In this document: positions 22,831 to 37,200 of the stretch, piece by piece
Position numbering within the stretch: the first letter of the stretch is position 1
Layout of the letters: each line of letters opens with the position of its first letter
From: Triops longicaudatus
Taxonomy: Eukaryota > Arthropoda > Branchiopoda > Notostraca > Triopsidae
Direction of reading: 5' to 3'
Assembly: GCA_022885665.1 (NCBI GenBank)
Contig: JAGQDJ010000005.1
Coordinates: 248,001 to 312,000, forward strand
DNA length: 64,000 nt
Program-made: the position numbers and the translations under genes
The notes under the pieces: model-generated
Database searches by the model: none
Seen by the model: the letters and a program-made list of their open reading frames with translations, nothing else
What the model was told of the DNA's origin: nothing

Positions 22831-23552
22831 ATGGGTTTCCTGGATACTTTGGTCACTTTCCTAGGATTGAAACGACGCGAAGTTCAAATTGTGGTCGTAG
22901 GCTTGGATAATAGTGGTAAAACTACGATTCTTCAACATCTTCAACCGCCTGAGCGGCGGGCTATTGAATCTTTGCCCACAGTTGGTTTCACAGTGGAAAA
23001 ATTTCGATGTAAGGAAATATTTTAAGGCACATTAAAAATAAGGTTTTATTAATTACAAATATTAACCTCATTATCACCTGGGGAATGTTCTAGTGGGAAA
23101 AGTTGGCGTCGTAGCTTTTGATATGTCAGGCCAAAGCCGGTACCGCTCGTTATGGGAGCACTACTACAAGGACTGCCAAGGTCTTATTTTCGTTATCGAC
23201 AGTAGCGATAAGCTGAGGTTGCCAGTGGCCAAAAACGAAATTGAACTCATGCTCCAGCACCCTGACCTCAGGTCACGACATGTGCCTTTACTGGTTCTAA
23301 ACAATAAAACTGACCTGGTGACGAGTTTATCCTGCATAGAAGTATTTAGCAAGATTTGTTTTTCGTAGCCTTTCATTAAGAGGGATAACTAATTATGTTG
23401 AAATAATCTAGGTGACGAGCAAACTCGGCTTAGACCAAATTCAGAAAAAAACTTGGAGTATTTCCGCTACAAATGGATTAACCGGTGAAGGAATCACGGA
23501 AGCGTTAGATTGGCTAACGAGTCAGATTGTACAAGAACTGGACAAGAAATAG
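22831..23552 (+). CDS. ARL6: ADP-ribosylation factor-like GTPase ARL6 / BBS3 (3 exons)
   Basis: ARL6 recruits the BBSome coat to membranes for traffic into cilia. Coding exons are 22831-23008, 23094-23341 and 23412-23552, giving 188 aa (human 186). Gly2 (MGFLDTL) is as in the family. G1 is GLDNSGKT. Switch I contains PTVGF. G3 is FDMSGQ, the ARL6 form rather than WDxxGQ, followed by SRYRSLWEHYY. G4 is NKTD and G5 is SATN. The exon 2 end was placed at ATAGAA|GTATTT because it restores the exact family spacing (23 residues from NKTDL to the conserved Trp). Introns are 85 and 70 nt. Presence of ARL6 implies ciliated cells. Secure. Confidence 0.95.
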
Positions 23553-25209
23553 TGGGAGATAGAACTGGAAGTAATGAGTTGGAACTCAATTCCGTCCATT
23601 TTCCGTGTAGCGCACTAAAGAACGAGTATAGCGAGGCCCCACCGCGTATCTGGTCTGGAGTACTGTGCGGTTTACGGCATTGGCTTGGGCCTCGTACGAC
23701 GTTCCAGATTCCCTACACTCATTTCCTATTTCAGCGCTATAAGAAAGCCTTATGTCCAATGCAAAATAGTTTATTTAGAAGTTCTAATATCAAGGTTTCC
23801 TTCATGTGCACAATACCAGATGCTTCCTGTACTTTTCATTATATTAGTAGACATATATTTCGTAAAGTCCCGAGACACGTGAAAGGCCCTTCTCTGAGAT
23901 TGTTCCGCGAGGGATTTTTCCTATAATACAAGCTTACGTTCAGAAAATACGTCTACGAAGCATACGTGGAAGCATACCTTTTCTCACAAACGAGAGAAAT
24001 ATCCCATAAAGGTGTTATGACTTGGGCGAATTAACAAGTTACCCTGAATTCGAATAGCGTTGTAAAATGTTTACTAATCTTTGGTTTAATCACAACAGAT
24101 TCGACGTCTTAAAGCTGTAAGTCTTAAAGCTTGAAGCTGTAAAACAACTGAAACAACATGCGCTCTTTTTTTCGTACTACTATATCTTCCACTTTATGAA
24201 ACATAAAGCTTACAAAGATGTCAGTGAATGTTGCGGAAAGCCAAATTAGGCTCCACTACCAAAATTAGGATTCTTATTAAAGAACCCTTCAAAATTCCTT
24301 AAGACGAATATTCTTTTTTTTTTATGAATGTCTACTTGGACATAGCAGCTGTACCAACTACGCACAAAATTATGTACTAAAACTGGCGTTCACACAAAAC
24401 TAAAATGAGCTTGTTATTAATTAGTAACAACGAGGTAAAGAACTCACGGTAATTCGCTTCACATAATTCAGCTATGTCCTTCAAGGAAGAACAGGAAACA
24501 TTTTTTGTTCGTTGATCTCAATGTGTTTTATCTCTGTTCCGACTGAACATTTTTATTTCATCTCATTGCAAATTAATTTCCTACAACGCCAAAAAACAAG
24601 GTTTCCAATAAATCACTTGACAGTTCTTAATAAAAGACCATAAAAGCTGAGCTGGAGGCGATAAACAGAACGAAAAATGCGACTTTTTAAGATTACACTT
24701 AGACCTATAGGATCAGTACAGAAAGGCGAAAGTATGTTTTCAATTACTCTTTCATTTCATTAACAACCAGTGCAGCTGTGTTTCGCAAAGTTAATCTCAA
24801 TCTTTTCCACCAGCGTAAGGAAGGAACCATCTATGGTTTGTTAATTTTTCTTTCCTCTTAAAATATCGCCAAGCCAAAAGCCTGTTAAAGAAATCACATC
24901 ATTTAAAGGAAAGGGGGATGGGCTTATTACAAAAAGGACTTAAAAAATGCAGTGAACCTTTTTTCCCTTTTACAAAAAAATCTTTTAATACACTTTTCAA
25001 ATGCAAAAAGGAAATTAACAGTGCTGCATAAAGTAAAACATAAACCTCGAAAACTCCTTCAAAAAAGATTTTCCAAGAAACCTAAGCTCTGCCGCGCCCC
25101 CGCATCACGTAAAATCTTTGTTCACATTCATTTTCCTTTCCAATCTCTCAGCTCGTTCTCCCATATCGGAATTCGATTCCAACAAAAATGACGTTAAACG
25201 AGCTCTCAT
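23553..25209. other. Convergent intergenic region, ARL6 and PP2C gene
   Basis: About 1.65 kb between two stop codons. No gene or repeat with defined ends. A short local repetition of TCTTAAAGCTGTAAG-like units lies at about 24105-24145. Part must be 3' UTR of both genes. Confidence 0.5.
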
Positions 25210-28200
25210 TTAACTCGGGATTGGGTCAACGGGCTCATCTAGCGCTTCTTCCGTAGTCGCTTTGACTGGACTTTCCTCTTCATTTGGGACTGGTGCTGCT
25301 GCTGCTGCCACGGCTCCGGTAGCCTTTTTCGTTGGGCTCTTACTGACCGGTTTGGGCGTGGAGCCAGTTTTGCTGGGGCTGCCAGTAGTGCCAGTTTTGT
25401 TTTTCAGGGGAGAAGTAGTGGCCGGTTTGGTTGGAGAAGTTGTTTTTGATGACGCATTGGAAGCCGACGTCTTCGTAGGGGGCTTGGAAGCAGTAGCGGA
25501 AACTGGTCGGGGCTTGGGAGCGGCGGAGGGAGCGGTTTTGGTTACTGTCGAAGTAGCAGATGATTTCACAGGAGATTTCGTTGAAGCTGGAGCTGTAACT
25601 GGACGTTTAGGTGCAAGTTTCTTCACGTCGCCATTGACTGTAATCAGAGAAAAAATGTATCAAAATTGTATTTTAATTTTTACAATACGGGAGCTTTTAA
25701 GTACTGTAAGACAAGTAATGGACTAATTATACCAAAATTTGTGTTCCAACGGGAACAAACAGTAAAAATGGCAAAATACTTTATCTTAGATTTACAGACA
25801 AGAAAATCCCTTCAGCCAATCTGACCCAGAATTTCTAACAGATGGAAATACTAATGCTGGCTACAAATGAAATACAAATACTCATCAACTTTCGGCTATA
25901 CTTATACCAAACATAATTTTGGAATTATTTGCACCTATTACTCGATCCATACTTTAAAGAACAACTGAACTAATGTGTAAACGTACCTGCAGTTTTGGTG
26001 ACGGTGGTAGTACTTGTGGTAGCACCAGCACCTGCTCCTGCTGACGTGACACGCGTTACAGTTGTACGGGTTGTGGTAACGGTCCTGCTGGCAACGGTGG
26101 TACTCGGTTTACCAGTCGTAGAAGTAGTAATAGTTGTACTGGTACCAGTACGTGGCGCTGTGGAACTGGTGGTGGTCTTCTTGACAACAACTCTTTCGGC
26201 CAATGGTTTAACATCCTTCTTTGTTACCGTGGTTGTGGTCGTTGTTCCAGATGTTTTCGTAGAACTGCCCGCAGACGCAGTGACTGCTACTGGCTTCCTA
26301 ATCGGCGCTGGCTTGGGCTCCGCCTTAGGTTTAGCTTCTACTTTCGGTTTGGCAGGCGCCGCCTTAGTCACTAAAGGCAGACGTACTGGCCTGGCAGGTT
26401 TGTCCTCCTTTTTGCCAGTACCCGCCTCCTTGTCGTCCTTCTTAGCTCCTGCAGCGGCAGTGCCCCCTACTGGAGCTTTAGCTTTCACGGGTGCTTTCTT
26501 GGCCGCCACTGATGGCGCGACAGGCGATTTCTTGGGACTGGCGGCCTTGGCTTTCACCGCTGGTGAGGCAACTTCCGGTTCGGAACCCTGGGTGGCGGCG
26601 GTTTCGGACACTGGGGGCGATACGTTACCGTTCCGGATGTCCATTTCCATCTTGGGAGTCTCATCCACTGTTGTAGGTGGCACCACCGCTGCTGCTGGTA
26701 CTTCCTCTTCCACTTGGTCCACCTGAGGCGCTGATTCTTCCACGGTGGTAGCTGCCGGTACCTGTACAGGCTCTTCTGCCACTACAAGAGGGGGAATTTC
26801 CGCTCCTGGTGACTTAACGACGTCATCAGAGGAAGAAACTTGATTTTCATCCCCTCGCACCACGTCACCGTGGGAGAAGACTTCCACAGAGGGTGATTGA
26901 ATAGGTTCGCTTTCGGTTTCTAACGGTTCGCTAAATTGAACGGGTGCTGGAGTCGGCACCTGTACTGGTTCTGGTACGACGGGTTCGAAGTGAGGAGCAG
27001 GCGTCTGTAGTAGTTCGTCTTCCGTTCGGTCTACTTGTAAGACGTCCGCAGCGGAAGTTGCGTGTGCGTTCTCTTCTTCCACTAGCTGTCTGGTAGGTGT
27101 TGCTTCCGTCTGCGAGGCGTTCTGGACCACTTCTTCTGAAACTTCGTGCACTGCTGCGTCGCAAACGCTTTCAACAACAGCGTCCAGTACAGGTTCCATC
27201 AATTGTTCGACGGTGGGTTCGGCAGCCGGCGTATTTTCGATGGTGGATGGGGCTATTACATCGGGTAAAGTGGTTTCGGTGGTCAGGATTGGCACGTTGC
27301 TATCTTCAATGGGTTCTGTTTCTTCCTTTGTTGGTTCTTGGTCATACTGTGCGACATCTGGCTGGTTATCGAGCGTTTCGGGAACGAATTCCTCCCGTTG
27401 TTCGTTTATCAAATCTTGGGGCGGGGCTTCGACACCCGTAGGCGACGGAATATTGTCCATTGAAGCTTCGGCGAGTACCAAAGGTTCACTGGGCGTGTTG
27501 ATGACGTCATTAAAGTTTCCTTGTTGTACAACTTGTGAAGGGGGTGATTGTTCTACCACCCCCCTCTGTTGCTCTGGGGAAAACGTATCCAACTGCAAGT
27601 CTGAAAACTTGTCTGAGACGTATTCCATATCTTGGACAAAAGAAGAATCTGCTGCGAAGACTTCTGTGCGTTCTAGTGCCAAGTCTCGGTCCTCGCGAGG
27701 AGTTACCAAAATGGCCTGTTCTTCCTCGTGTGGGGAGGAATAACTCAATATGGGCTTGGATGAATTGCGCACAGTGTGGAACTGCGAGCTGGAATAATCT
27801 TCCTCTGTTCTAGGGGATGTGACGGAAGGATCCGCTTCCAAGACTAGCAAGCTTTCCTCCGGTTCATCAGACGAATAAATGTGGAGATGATCGGCGGTAG
27901 CGGCAGAGGGGGCCAAATCCACGACAGGCTCGATCACAAATTGTGCTTGTGCTACTGGACTGGGTTGCTCGGCTCCTGGCGTCGAGATGTGTGTGTCTTC
28001 TGAAGGCACTTTGGTTTCAGGCACCTAAATGGGAAAATCTCCTTTAAAAAATCTTCAAACACGTAAGAGAAAATAAAATACGAAAATATGAACAAGCAGC
28101 TGTCTTTTATACCTGGTTTTGTGCAACAATGACGTCTTGCTCGGATGGGTCTTCTTGTGAAGGGGAAGCTTTAGTAGGCTCGACTTTGAAATAGCTCCAA

Positions 28201-31200
28201 TCGTCTTCGGATTCGTCACCTTCGACTTCGTCACCAACCACTCCTTCACCTTCCACCAAAGGATCGGCTACTGGATCTAGGGAAGTTTCATGCGGTTCAC
28301 CTGAAGAGCATAAAAAACACCAATTTCAGCTTACTGGCGAACAATTTACCGAATATCTATAAAATTGTGGTACCTACAGTGCACAAGAACATAGTATCCC
28401 CACTCGTTTTATTAACTCGGTAGTTTCAAATGTTTGTCAACATCAGAATCTGTCTGTACCACGTATTGCTTCTCTTTAATTTCGAAAACTCACATGTGCA
28501 CTGATTCAAGGTCGGTAAACAATTGTCAGTGAGTAATAAGCAGTTTGAAGATGCAAATATGTATTTGTGGTCAGGGAATAGACGTCGGACAGGCGAGTTT
28601 AGAGTGACAGAAAAGACTAGAACCGTGTAGGGACGTGCTACTTATGCAGGAAAGGTGTCCAAGGAATTTGACCTGTATGTTAAGTAGCTTATGACTTGTT
28701 TTGGGTTGGGTAGGACTAACTGTCCGTCTTTACTTGGACGTTTAAAAAGTAAATAATAGTAACAACGTAAGAAAAACTCAAAGTTTTACTCACAGTGAAG
28801 TGTGAAAACTGTAATGGGACTTAAATCCTTGTCTACTTAAGTAAAATCACAAGAAAAACGCCCTTTTTGCCGGTGAAAAATGATGTTCTATCACATAAAC
28901 CGAAAGCTCGACACGTTAGATAGCAACGTCAAGGTTGACTATCGTAATCGATACACGGAAGTTCGATTTCAATGTTAAAGGTTTTGTTCCTTTCTCTTCT
29001 GCACAGCTTTATGAAATCAAATGTTCACGTTGATTTACGTTCCTGATTTTGCGAGAGGAAAACTGATAGTCAGATACCTTTATTTTACCTGGTTAATAAT
29101 AATATTTTTTAATAGACGGAGCTTCCTGTTGCATGTGTTTCCCCTGAATTTTTCTATTCACATAATCTGCCAAAAGGGAAAAAACTAAATAATTTGTCAT
29201 CTTGTTCGAAAAAAGCTATAAATAAAAAAGCGTAATGAAATCGTTAAATATTGCTTTAAAATTGACTGTAATAGGAAATTTTCTTAATGAAAATTTCTTG
29301 CGGACATGTTTATACTATTGCTGAAATAACTTTCCAAAAATTCGAACACAAATTTATCTAACCACCAACGCAATTACGATTTAAACAACCGTAGCATCGA
29401 TGAAGTACAGTATACGTTACCTTGCGTAATATACTTACACATATTATAAAATTACATTTACAACAGGGAACGGAAAAATAAGTAAACATTGAAAGTTTGT
29501 AACTCAAATTTTTCTGGCAAATATCGCTTTCTACTCATAATTTGGCTTTACTCATAATTTGACTTGTGTGTTTGGCAAAAGCGACAACTGCCTCAGAAAT
29601 ATAACTCGTGCAAGTGTAGGTTACCGTTAGTTGTTTCTTTCTATTTTCCCCATAAAGAAAACTATAATTACCTTCGCCTTCGATTCCGGCAGCTTCCAAT
29701 TCCACTGCCTCAGGTTGTTCCTCTTCTTCATTGTCGGCATTTACGGCTGCCAAAAGTACAGCTAACTCATTATCGTTACGCAAATTAGCTAACAATGGAG
29801 TCGTACTTTGCTGCGGAGCGAATTCAAATGGCGCCGCAAGTGGATTCAAACCACTTCCGGTACACGGGATCACCGATTCCGCCGCTCCACTTGGTGAAAC
29901 TTCGACCAATTCAGCTTGATTTGGTGCTTCTCTATGGCTGTGATCTTCGAGGTCGTTACTTTGCGTTACATCGGACTGAAATGGGTTATCTTTCGATAAG
30001 CCTTGGGGTTCGTTCCACGACGGTGCTGACGGGTTTAAGGCGGGTTTCATCATGCCTTCGAAATGCGTTTGCCAATCGGAGCAATCAAATGGATTGGCAG
30101 CTGGGGAAGTTGCCGGAGGTTCTGCATCAAATATGTGTTGTTGTTGACTGCTTTGGCTGCTCAGATCGACTTGATCTGGTTCAACGGATTGCGAAACATT
30201 TCCTTCCATTGTCAAATCTAACCCAAACGGGTTTGGGTGGCTCCTAGGGCTCGTTTCTGCCGCATGGGGCGTAGGCGAGGTCGCGTCAGTTTTCATATTC
30301 AGACCCAGGTTCCAATTTTGGGAGTCGACACTCTCCATCGATTCGTTGCCATCTTGTTTTAACAAACTGGACGAGTTTTGCCACTGTTGGTCGTCTCCTA
30401 CCGAATCTGGATGGCTGCTGCCGTTGGGCGTGGTATTCCACCCATACACGGCTGCCATGTTGTCCAATTCTTGGCGTTGTGCTTGCAGAAAGTTTTGGTA
30501 GTCCATCGTTCCAGCTGCCGTCGAGGAGGCGGTGCTTCCAAACGCGGCTAAAGGCGAGAAAAGGTGGCTCGACTGCGGCGTGGTAGGCGTCGCCGGCTCG
30601 GAAACGGGTGCTGCAGGTAAAGGGCGTGTGTTAAAGTCTTGCGGATCTTTGAAGAAGACAACCACAACGGATATGTTGTCCAAGGAACCTTTCTGCTTGG
30701 CAGTGAGCACCAATGCGCGACTAACGCCTTCCACGTCACCTGTTTTTCCAAAAAGAACAAACAAAACGAATGTGTTTTATGAGTTTTACGAGTTTGGTTT
30801 CTTTAGGACTTAACTATGCAGAAAGCCATAACAGTCTAGGTGTTATTATGTCGCTAAAAGACGTTTCGCAACAGCGCAGCTCTTACAAAGCGAAACCAAA
30901 AAGCAACAACATAATATAATAAAGTATAACAGCAATACTTAACGGTAGTAATACATAAAAAGGCAACATAACTTCGTCAGTAATTTCATCATTATGAAAA
31001 TTTCCCCACTAGTTTTCAGATTCTTGCACAGTTTTCGTCCATAACTGAGAAACGTAAAATTACACTTTTAACCAGGCTTTACTTTACTATTTTTGTTTCA
31101 AATTACTGTTAATGTTCCGTTCATTCTGTACACGTGTTACCTATGTGACCAACTCGATGTGCAGTTCAGGTGTTTTCTCGCATGAGAGTTAGATATCGAC

Positions 31201-34200
31201 GGTTCATTGGGTTTCCTAAAGTGAACTGTTCAGTGAGCGTACTATTCAGACACTTCTTATTTTTTTTCAGAAGTCACTGAGTGGAGAATATCGAATCCGA
31301 ACACTGACACTCGCCAGCAGAATATAACTTCAACTTTTATTATTTTCTTAACTAATTTAATCCTTCCCCAGTAATAAGCAAGAAAAATTTAGCATCCTAG
31401 AAATAACTTCAGATTAAATTGAAAAAGAATGTATACGCTTAACCTTAAGAAGGTAATCTGGTCATGGGATGAAAATGGTCATGGTATGAGAAAAGTTGGA
31501 TATTGGCGGATATCAAGACCAGTCGTGAATCGTCACGGTAAACTCCGTTTAGCTATTTATCAAGATCCCAAGAAGTTTTATAATGCTTTCGAATCCTCCT
31601 TTAAATCCGGTCGCAATTCAATTCCGCAAAACAAAGTTCAAAATAGCGAACCCTTTGAACCAGAAACCAAGTCATTCAAGCTGACGTAACACTTTAATTT
31701 CTTGGCATACTTTTATCACAAACTTTTTTTTCTTCACCTCCTACACATTTCACCGCGAAACAACTTCACAGGCTCATGAACTAATGTACACACTGCCATG
31801 TGTGGTTTCGGGATGTCAACGCCTACCTAAACGTTTCGCACCCAAACGTCATTAGCACATATGGTAAAGTTGGGCTGCCACCACCATTGCCACGAATATC
31901 CCATTCTTAAAGACTTTTCACGTCTTTTTACAATCTTTTTCCTCGGGTTTTTCCTTTCGTTACAGTAATACGACATCTCAAATCTGTTTCCATTCCATGT
32001 GTCACCCTTGTCCACCCGAACAGCTGTTTTTAGCTTCTCTTCTCTCCTTCAACCTCCTTCCCTTCACACTTGGCAATTTCCAATGGGGAAGTTCCAACAA
32101 TGAATGAAAGAAAAAATCCATAGCGCAGTATATCACGCACACAGCTTTCTTTCGTTATGTCACAATCTCGAGCTAACAAGCGTGACAAAAGTTGAAAAAC
32201 CCGAAAAAAAAAATGCATGTGGAAGTCACGCAAGTGTCTAAGTACGTGAGCGTAAAAACTTCCTCCAAGTCAGATAAAATCATTACAATGGAAGAGACAC
32301 GCCCTGAAATTCAACAACGCTAATACCCTGTTCTCATTAGAATGAAAGCACCTTTATAAGCTTAATAAGTTAAAAAAGCTAGTTTCCGAAGGGTGAAAAG
32401 CTAGTCTGGTGACAAAGACACATCGAGCGGTTCGAGTGGTAAATCACCGTCAGACTTTACTCATTCGTTACTACCTAATTAGCGGTCTGAACGCAAGTCG
32501 TTACTACATACTACGCGTTCACACCTGGGTATACTGTCCAATGTAGTGGTGCCGTTTTGTATAGTACTTCAGCGAGAGTGTAACTCATACAAAAAACTGG
32601 GGGAGTGGAATTTGAGTATGAGAAGAGAGGGAATCCTAAAACGGTCTCACAGCGGAGAGCTATTTCCACCGAATTCCGAGAATGACATGGGGGAAATAAC
32701 AAACGAAACGGAACCAGTAGGACGTCCTAATTTTGCATGGACTGTTTCGTACTGCCCATAAAATGTCTACCTCGACAGCTAAAAAGTTCCCAGGGCAGCA
32801 CAATTATGCGTTTTGCTTGAGTACAAGTACTGTACGACCGCTGCGGTCTAACGCAACCAGCGCCTTGGCGCGTAGTCCGATTACTAAGAGAGGAAAAAGC
32901 GGGGTAAAAATAATGGACAGGAAGTGGTTGAAAGCTTGGTACAGTACAAATAAGTAGTAATCAAACGCCCGAGTCAGCACAAAGCCCTCTCATAAACTCA
33001 CTCTTTATCAACTGTCTTCACGAACCTTGATAAGCCTGGATTTCAATTGAGAAAGCGAAACTAGGCTTTCCCGCCAAAAAAGTGGCCTCTGGGTCGCAAT
33101 TGTTGCCATCTTTTAAAGATAATTAAAATCAGGAGTAGATTTATTAAGCTGTAAACTTGAATTTGCCACGCTTTTTTGCCACCCGGAGCCGATTTCAGTT
33201 TCTGTCAGACAGAAAGACGTAAAGCCAAAGCGATCGTAGTAATATGGGAAAGGTATGTGTAATATGTTATAAATAGACGTTGGCTCGCGCTACAGAAACA
33301 GACGGTTTCCTTTCTTCTGCCACCTCGGCTCTTCTTAGGTAACAACGGGAAAAGCCTACGCTTCTTCGCATCGACAAACAGCATTTCAGCACAGACATAT
33401 ACATATTCCATGACAGTTGTTGCTTCGAAACCCACAAGAGAAGCTTCGAGAACGCAATAACAAATAACAGTCGCTTAGCTAAGAGGCCTGCTAAAAGGTT
33501 TCTTAAACGTTTGAAATGTTGCGACGCGCACACGATGGACTTCCGTACCGCGTCGGTTGGAACGCAGATTTGAATTTTTACAAAACTTTCGAAGCAGTAG
33601 GTTTGCAAGGTTTGGCACGCCAACAACGTGTTATCTGAAAGATTATCTCAATGAATTAATTAAAATAAAAAAATATAGATGAAGACAATCAAAAGAATTG
33701 ATGATCTTTCATCCTAGCTTACGATAATATAAAGAGCAGTAAACGCAGAATGTAGAAAAGGATGGCAAATAACGACGTCCAATCAGAGGCACGAGTCTTC
33801 AAAATGTCTTACGCTCTTGAGCTAATTGCCAAGTTCACTAGTGTCTAAATTTGAAAAATAATAAAACTTGCAAGCCTAATGCTAATTCTTTGTTTTCTTT
33901 CCAGAAACCTGCCACTTATTCAGTAAGTCGAAACGAAAAAACGTGGAGAATAACAATTTCTGCATCAGTTCATGAGTGTTGGCGAGTCATGTTCCGTCAG
34001 TAAGATTTCAATAGGTAAGTTTTTAATTCCTTCTGAGAACACAATAATGGAATTATTTATTCGATCGGGATTAAAATGAATTAAGCAAAATTAAAAAGAG
34101 AAAGTGGAAATTGCTTGGCATCTGCTTCATCGAAGTTCAAGCATCTATTGTTAAGCAGATGTCAAGCAACAGACACGCCACACTGAATCAACTTTGATTC

Positions 34201-37200
34201 CTCGACAGTAGGCAGTTGGAAACTACATTTGACATGTTTAGCGGAGAAGTTATTATTTATGGTATTTTCCTATAGCTAGGTGAATTCAAGATGCGAAAAC
34301 TTTCTAGCCAAGTCAGCAAGGCAGGTGAACGTCCTGTCTAACTTCTAATTTCAGTGCTCGCGATCACCTTTGCCTTCGGTTATGGTTCCCAGCTTTTGGC
34401 TCTAACTAAAACTACCAATTTCTTAAACTCATTTTCTAAAGCACACCAAATCCACATAAACGCACAAAACTACCTAGTAATACATCAATGTAAAGCCCCC
34501 GCCAGACAGTCGGTATTGATTTTAGGAGGGCGAAACCACCCTACGATTTCTGCTTCCTCTCTTTCTCTACTTCGTCCCGTTTTGAAAAATGAGAAATCTC
34601 AATTATGTACCTTTTCCCCAAGTACTTAACATAGAATGAATTTGGAACTTGATTACAATGTACTGGCTACAAACACCCAAACTACCAGTCTTTTTTGAGG
34701 AGTAATCAAGTTTAGCCTAGCGAGTAAACAAAATACGATTATAAGGACCGCGAAGCAAGTGGCTAAAGAGGAAACGGTTGTCGAACAACATTGATCAAGC
34801 AGAAAAAGCTGGTCTACCCTTTTTCTGAGCTGGTGTTCTCAGCAACCTCCTTCTCAAGTGCGCACGGAAATAACAATAATCATATCAACAGCTTGTGTGT
34901 AGCCTCCAGTTGTGTTCTTCTATTCCCCCTTTGCTTTGCATAATCTTTATTTATGACTGTGTTTCCTGCTTTTCAAAAAGCAATTTCTGTGGAGGCGCCA
35001 GAACGCTGACATACGTACAACAAAAATAAACCTAAATTTACGACTTCGCAGAAGGCCACAATTGTTCTAACACGCTGTCGAAACCAAATACGCTTTTCAC
35101 CACGAGTCGTGCGCCTAACCTTGGTGAACGTGAATCTGAAAGCGAATTTATCGCAAGAATGCACGTCAATACAACCAAATGACTATATTCGCTCAATACT
35201 ATGCAATCCTCTAACCTATTTGTTTTGTAGTAACTTCAGCTTCCTATGTGGCTCATACCCTGCTCGTACCAAATATGGGGTCAGTTGCCATTCGTGCTTC
35301 CCATGTTGTTTCATCGTCGAAGCCTTCCGCAAACAAAACTTCTGAGTGACTCACACAACACGTGGGTCATGAGATCATGGCCATGCTGGTTTGAAACATT
35401 ACGATTTGAAATATCTGCAAAATATTTGCGTTACCTCTATTAATAAGAGTTCACCTCCTTACTATTTTCAATAAGCAACTTTGTCAGCACGAACAGCAGT
35501 ATTCCGATCTTTTACAACTACAGTGGAACCCACTTAATTTTATATAGCATAATTTGATGACCCGTTTTATTTCATACCGAAGTTACGGTCCCGTTGCATT
35601 TGCATTTAATTCTGTACATATTGGGATTGTTTTGTTTCATATCATCTAATCACACAAACTGTCGAAATAAGTTAATTTTTCCAGTCCGTTTGGGTATTTA
35701 ACAATGGTAAGTAACTTTAGCTAAATTCATAAGCAATCGCAACGCCAATCAGTCAACCCCGAAAGTCACAAAATTCTAATATTTGCTTAAGTTAAATCAC
35801 AGTATGAGGGTTATGTGTAACCCTTATTTATAAATGTAACCCTTATACTGTGAATTAAATTTTTATTCGAAATTTAATCCTTTAGCCAAGACTTATCCCC
35901 TACCTTTCACCTTACGGACTTTCCCTAAGAAATAAGGGAAATATTCACTAGTTATGTTATAATACAAGTTTATTTAATTTAGATGTACAAATCATTTCTT
36001 CCATTTCATGTTTCTTTTAATAGGTAACACCGTATTACTTCAACGACATAAATTCATAGTGGCCACTGTAATTTATTCTGTAATTTATTAATCAAGCGGT
36101 TTCCACTGTATTTTATTTTGTTAGGAGAACTTGATAAGAAAACGTAATTGGAGCGAATAGAGGTTTGGTAACGACCAAGTAACGTCGAAGAGCATGTCCG
36201 CAAAAAAGTTGTTTTACGTAGGATAAGAAACTCGCATGTAACTATGATGGAGCTGATACAATCAAAGTTCTATCATATAGTTCTTTACGTTTTATTTATC
36301 AAAGTTGCTGCAATACTCCAGCGTCTTCGAAACTAAGTTCATCACAACTTAGTAAGTTTTGTGACGATGAAACCATATCGTTACGTCGACGTCCTTTGTG
36401 AAAATGACAAGAATTAACCTCGCCCCCTGATTCCTCAACAATCGATACTTCCCAGAAATTACATATACCTGGACGTAATTCTACCTCATCTCTTCGTATT
36501 TTACGCATACCTCACACGCTCTTTCCTTTAATTGCGTCCTAAATACGCTTTCAAGCATACTGTATTATTATATACACTTTCTTCTCTACGGTACTGTTAT
36601 CAGATACCCAAAGTACTGTTCTTCACTACTAGGGTAGTGTACCGTACTGTAGACAGTGAGGGTACTAGATCTTATTACCCCTCAAACAAGTCTGTGCGAC
36701 GCGAAATACGAGTCCTTAGAAAACTTTGCTGCGCTTTCTAATGACATGAGGGGGGAATCGTTCCCAAATCGTGCCAAAATGCGGGGGGAAGCAACCCTTA
36801 TGCAAGGATCTCAACAATCCCATGTCGGAAGCTGGTAACTATAGTAACGTTCTCTAATCTCCCATATGTCGCGTACAAATCCGTATTCCGACCTTAAAAA
36901 TATTACTTCCCTAGGGCTTAGGCTCCACGTGATTGCTTTCCCTTGCATTCCCAAGCCGTGTTCTACAATGAATCACAGCTTAATGCATACAGTACTATTG
37001 ACTCAGGTCAGTTTCGCGCAATCTAAGGGAGGGGGATTTTCCACCTCGATCGTTCCTCCGATAATCCATAGACTCGTCAGTGCCCTTCGCCGCCCCAAAA
37101 TGGTCCCAAATGTCTCTACGCCTATAAGCCCACTGGCCTCTCATGACTGTAAAATTTTTCAGCTTTTTGAGCAGATAACAACCTACACGACTACCTTAAA

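Noticed and set aside
25262..27743. Long plus-strand open frames opposite the PP2C tail
   Set aside because: They mirror the Thr/Ala/Pro and Glu/Val-rich codons of the real minus-strand exons; Val/Gly/Leu-biased shadows with no family match.
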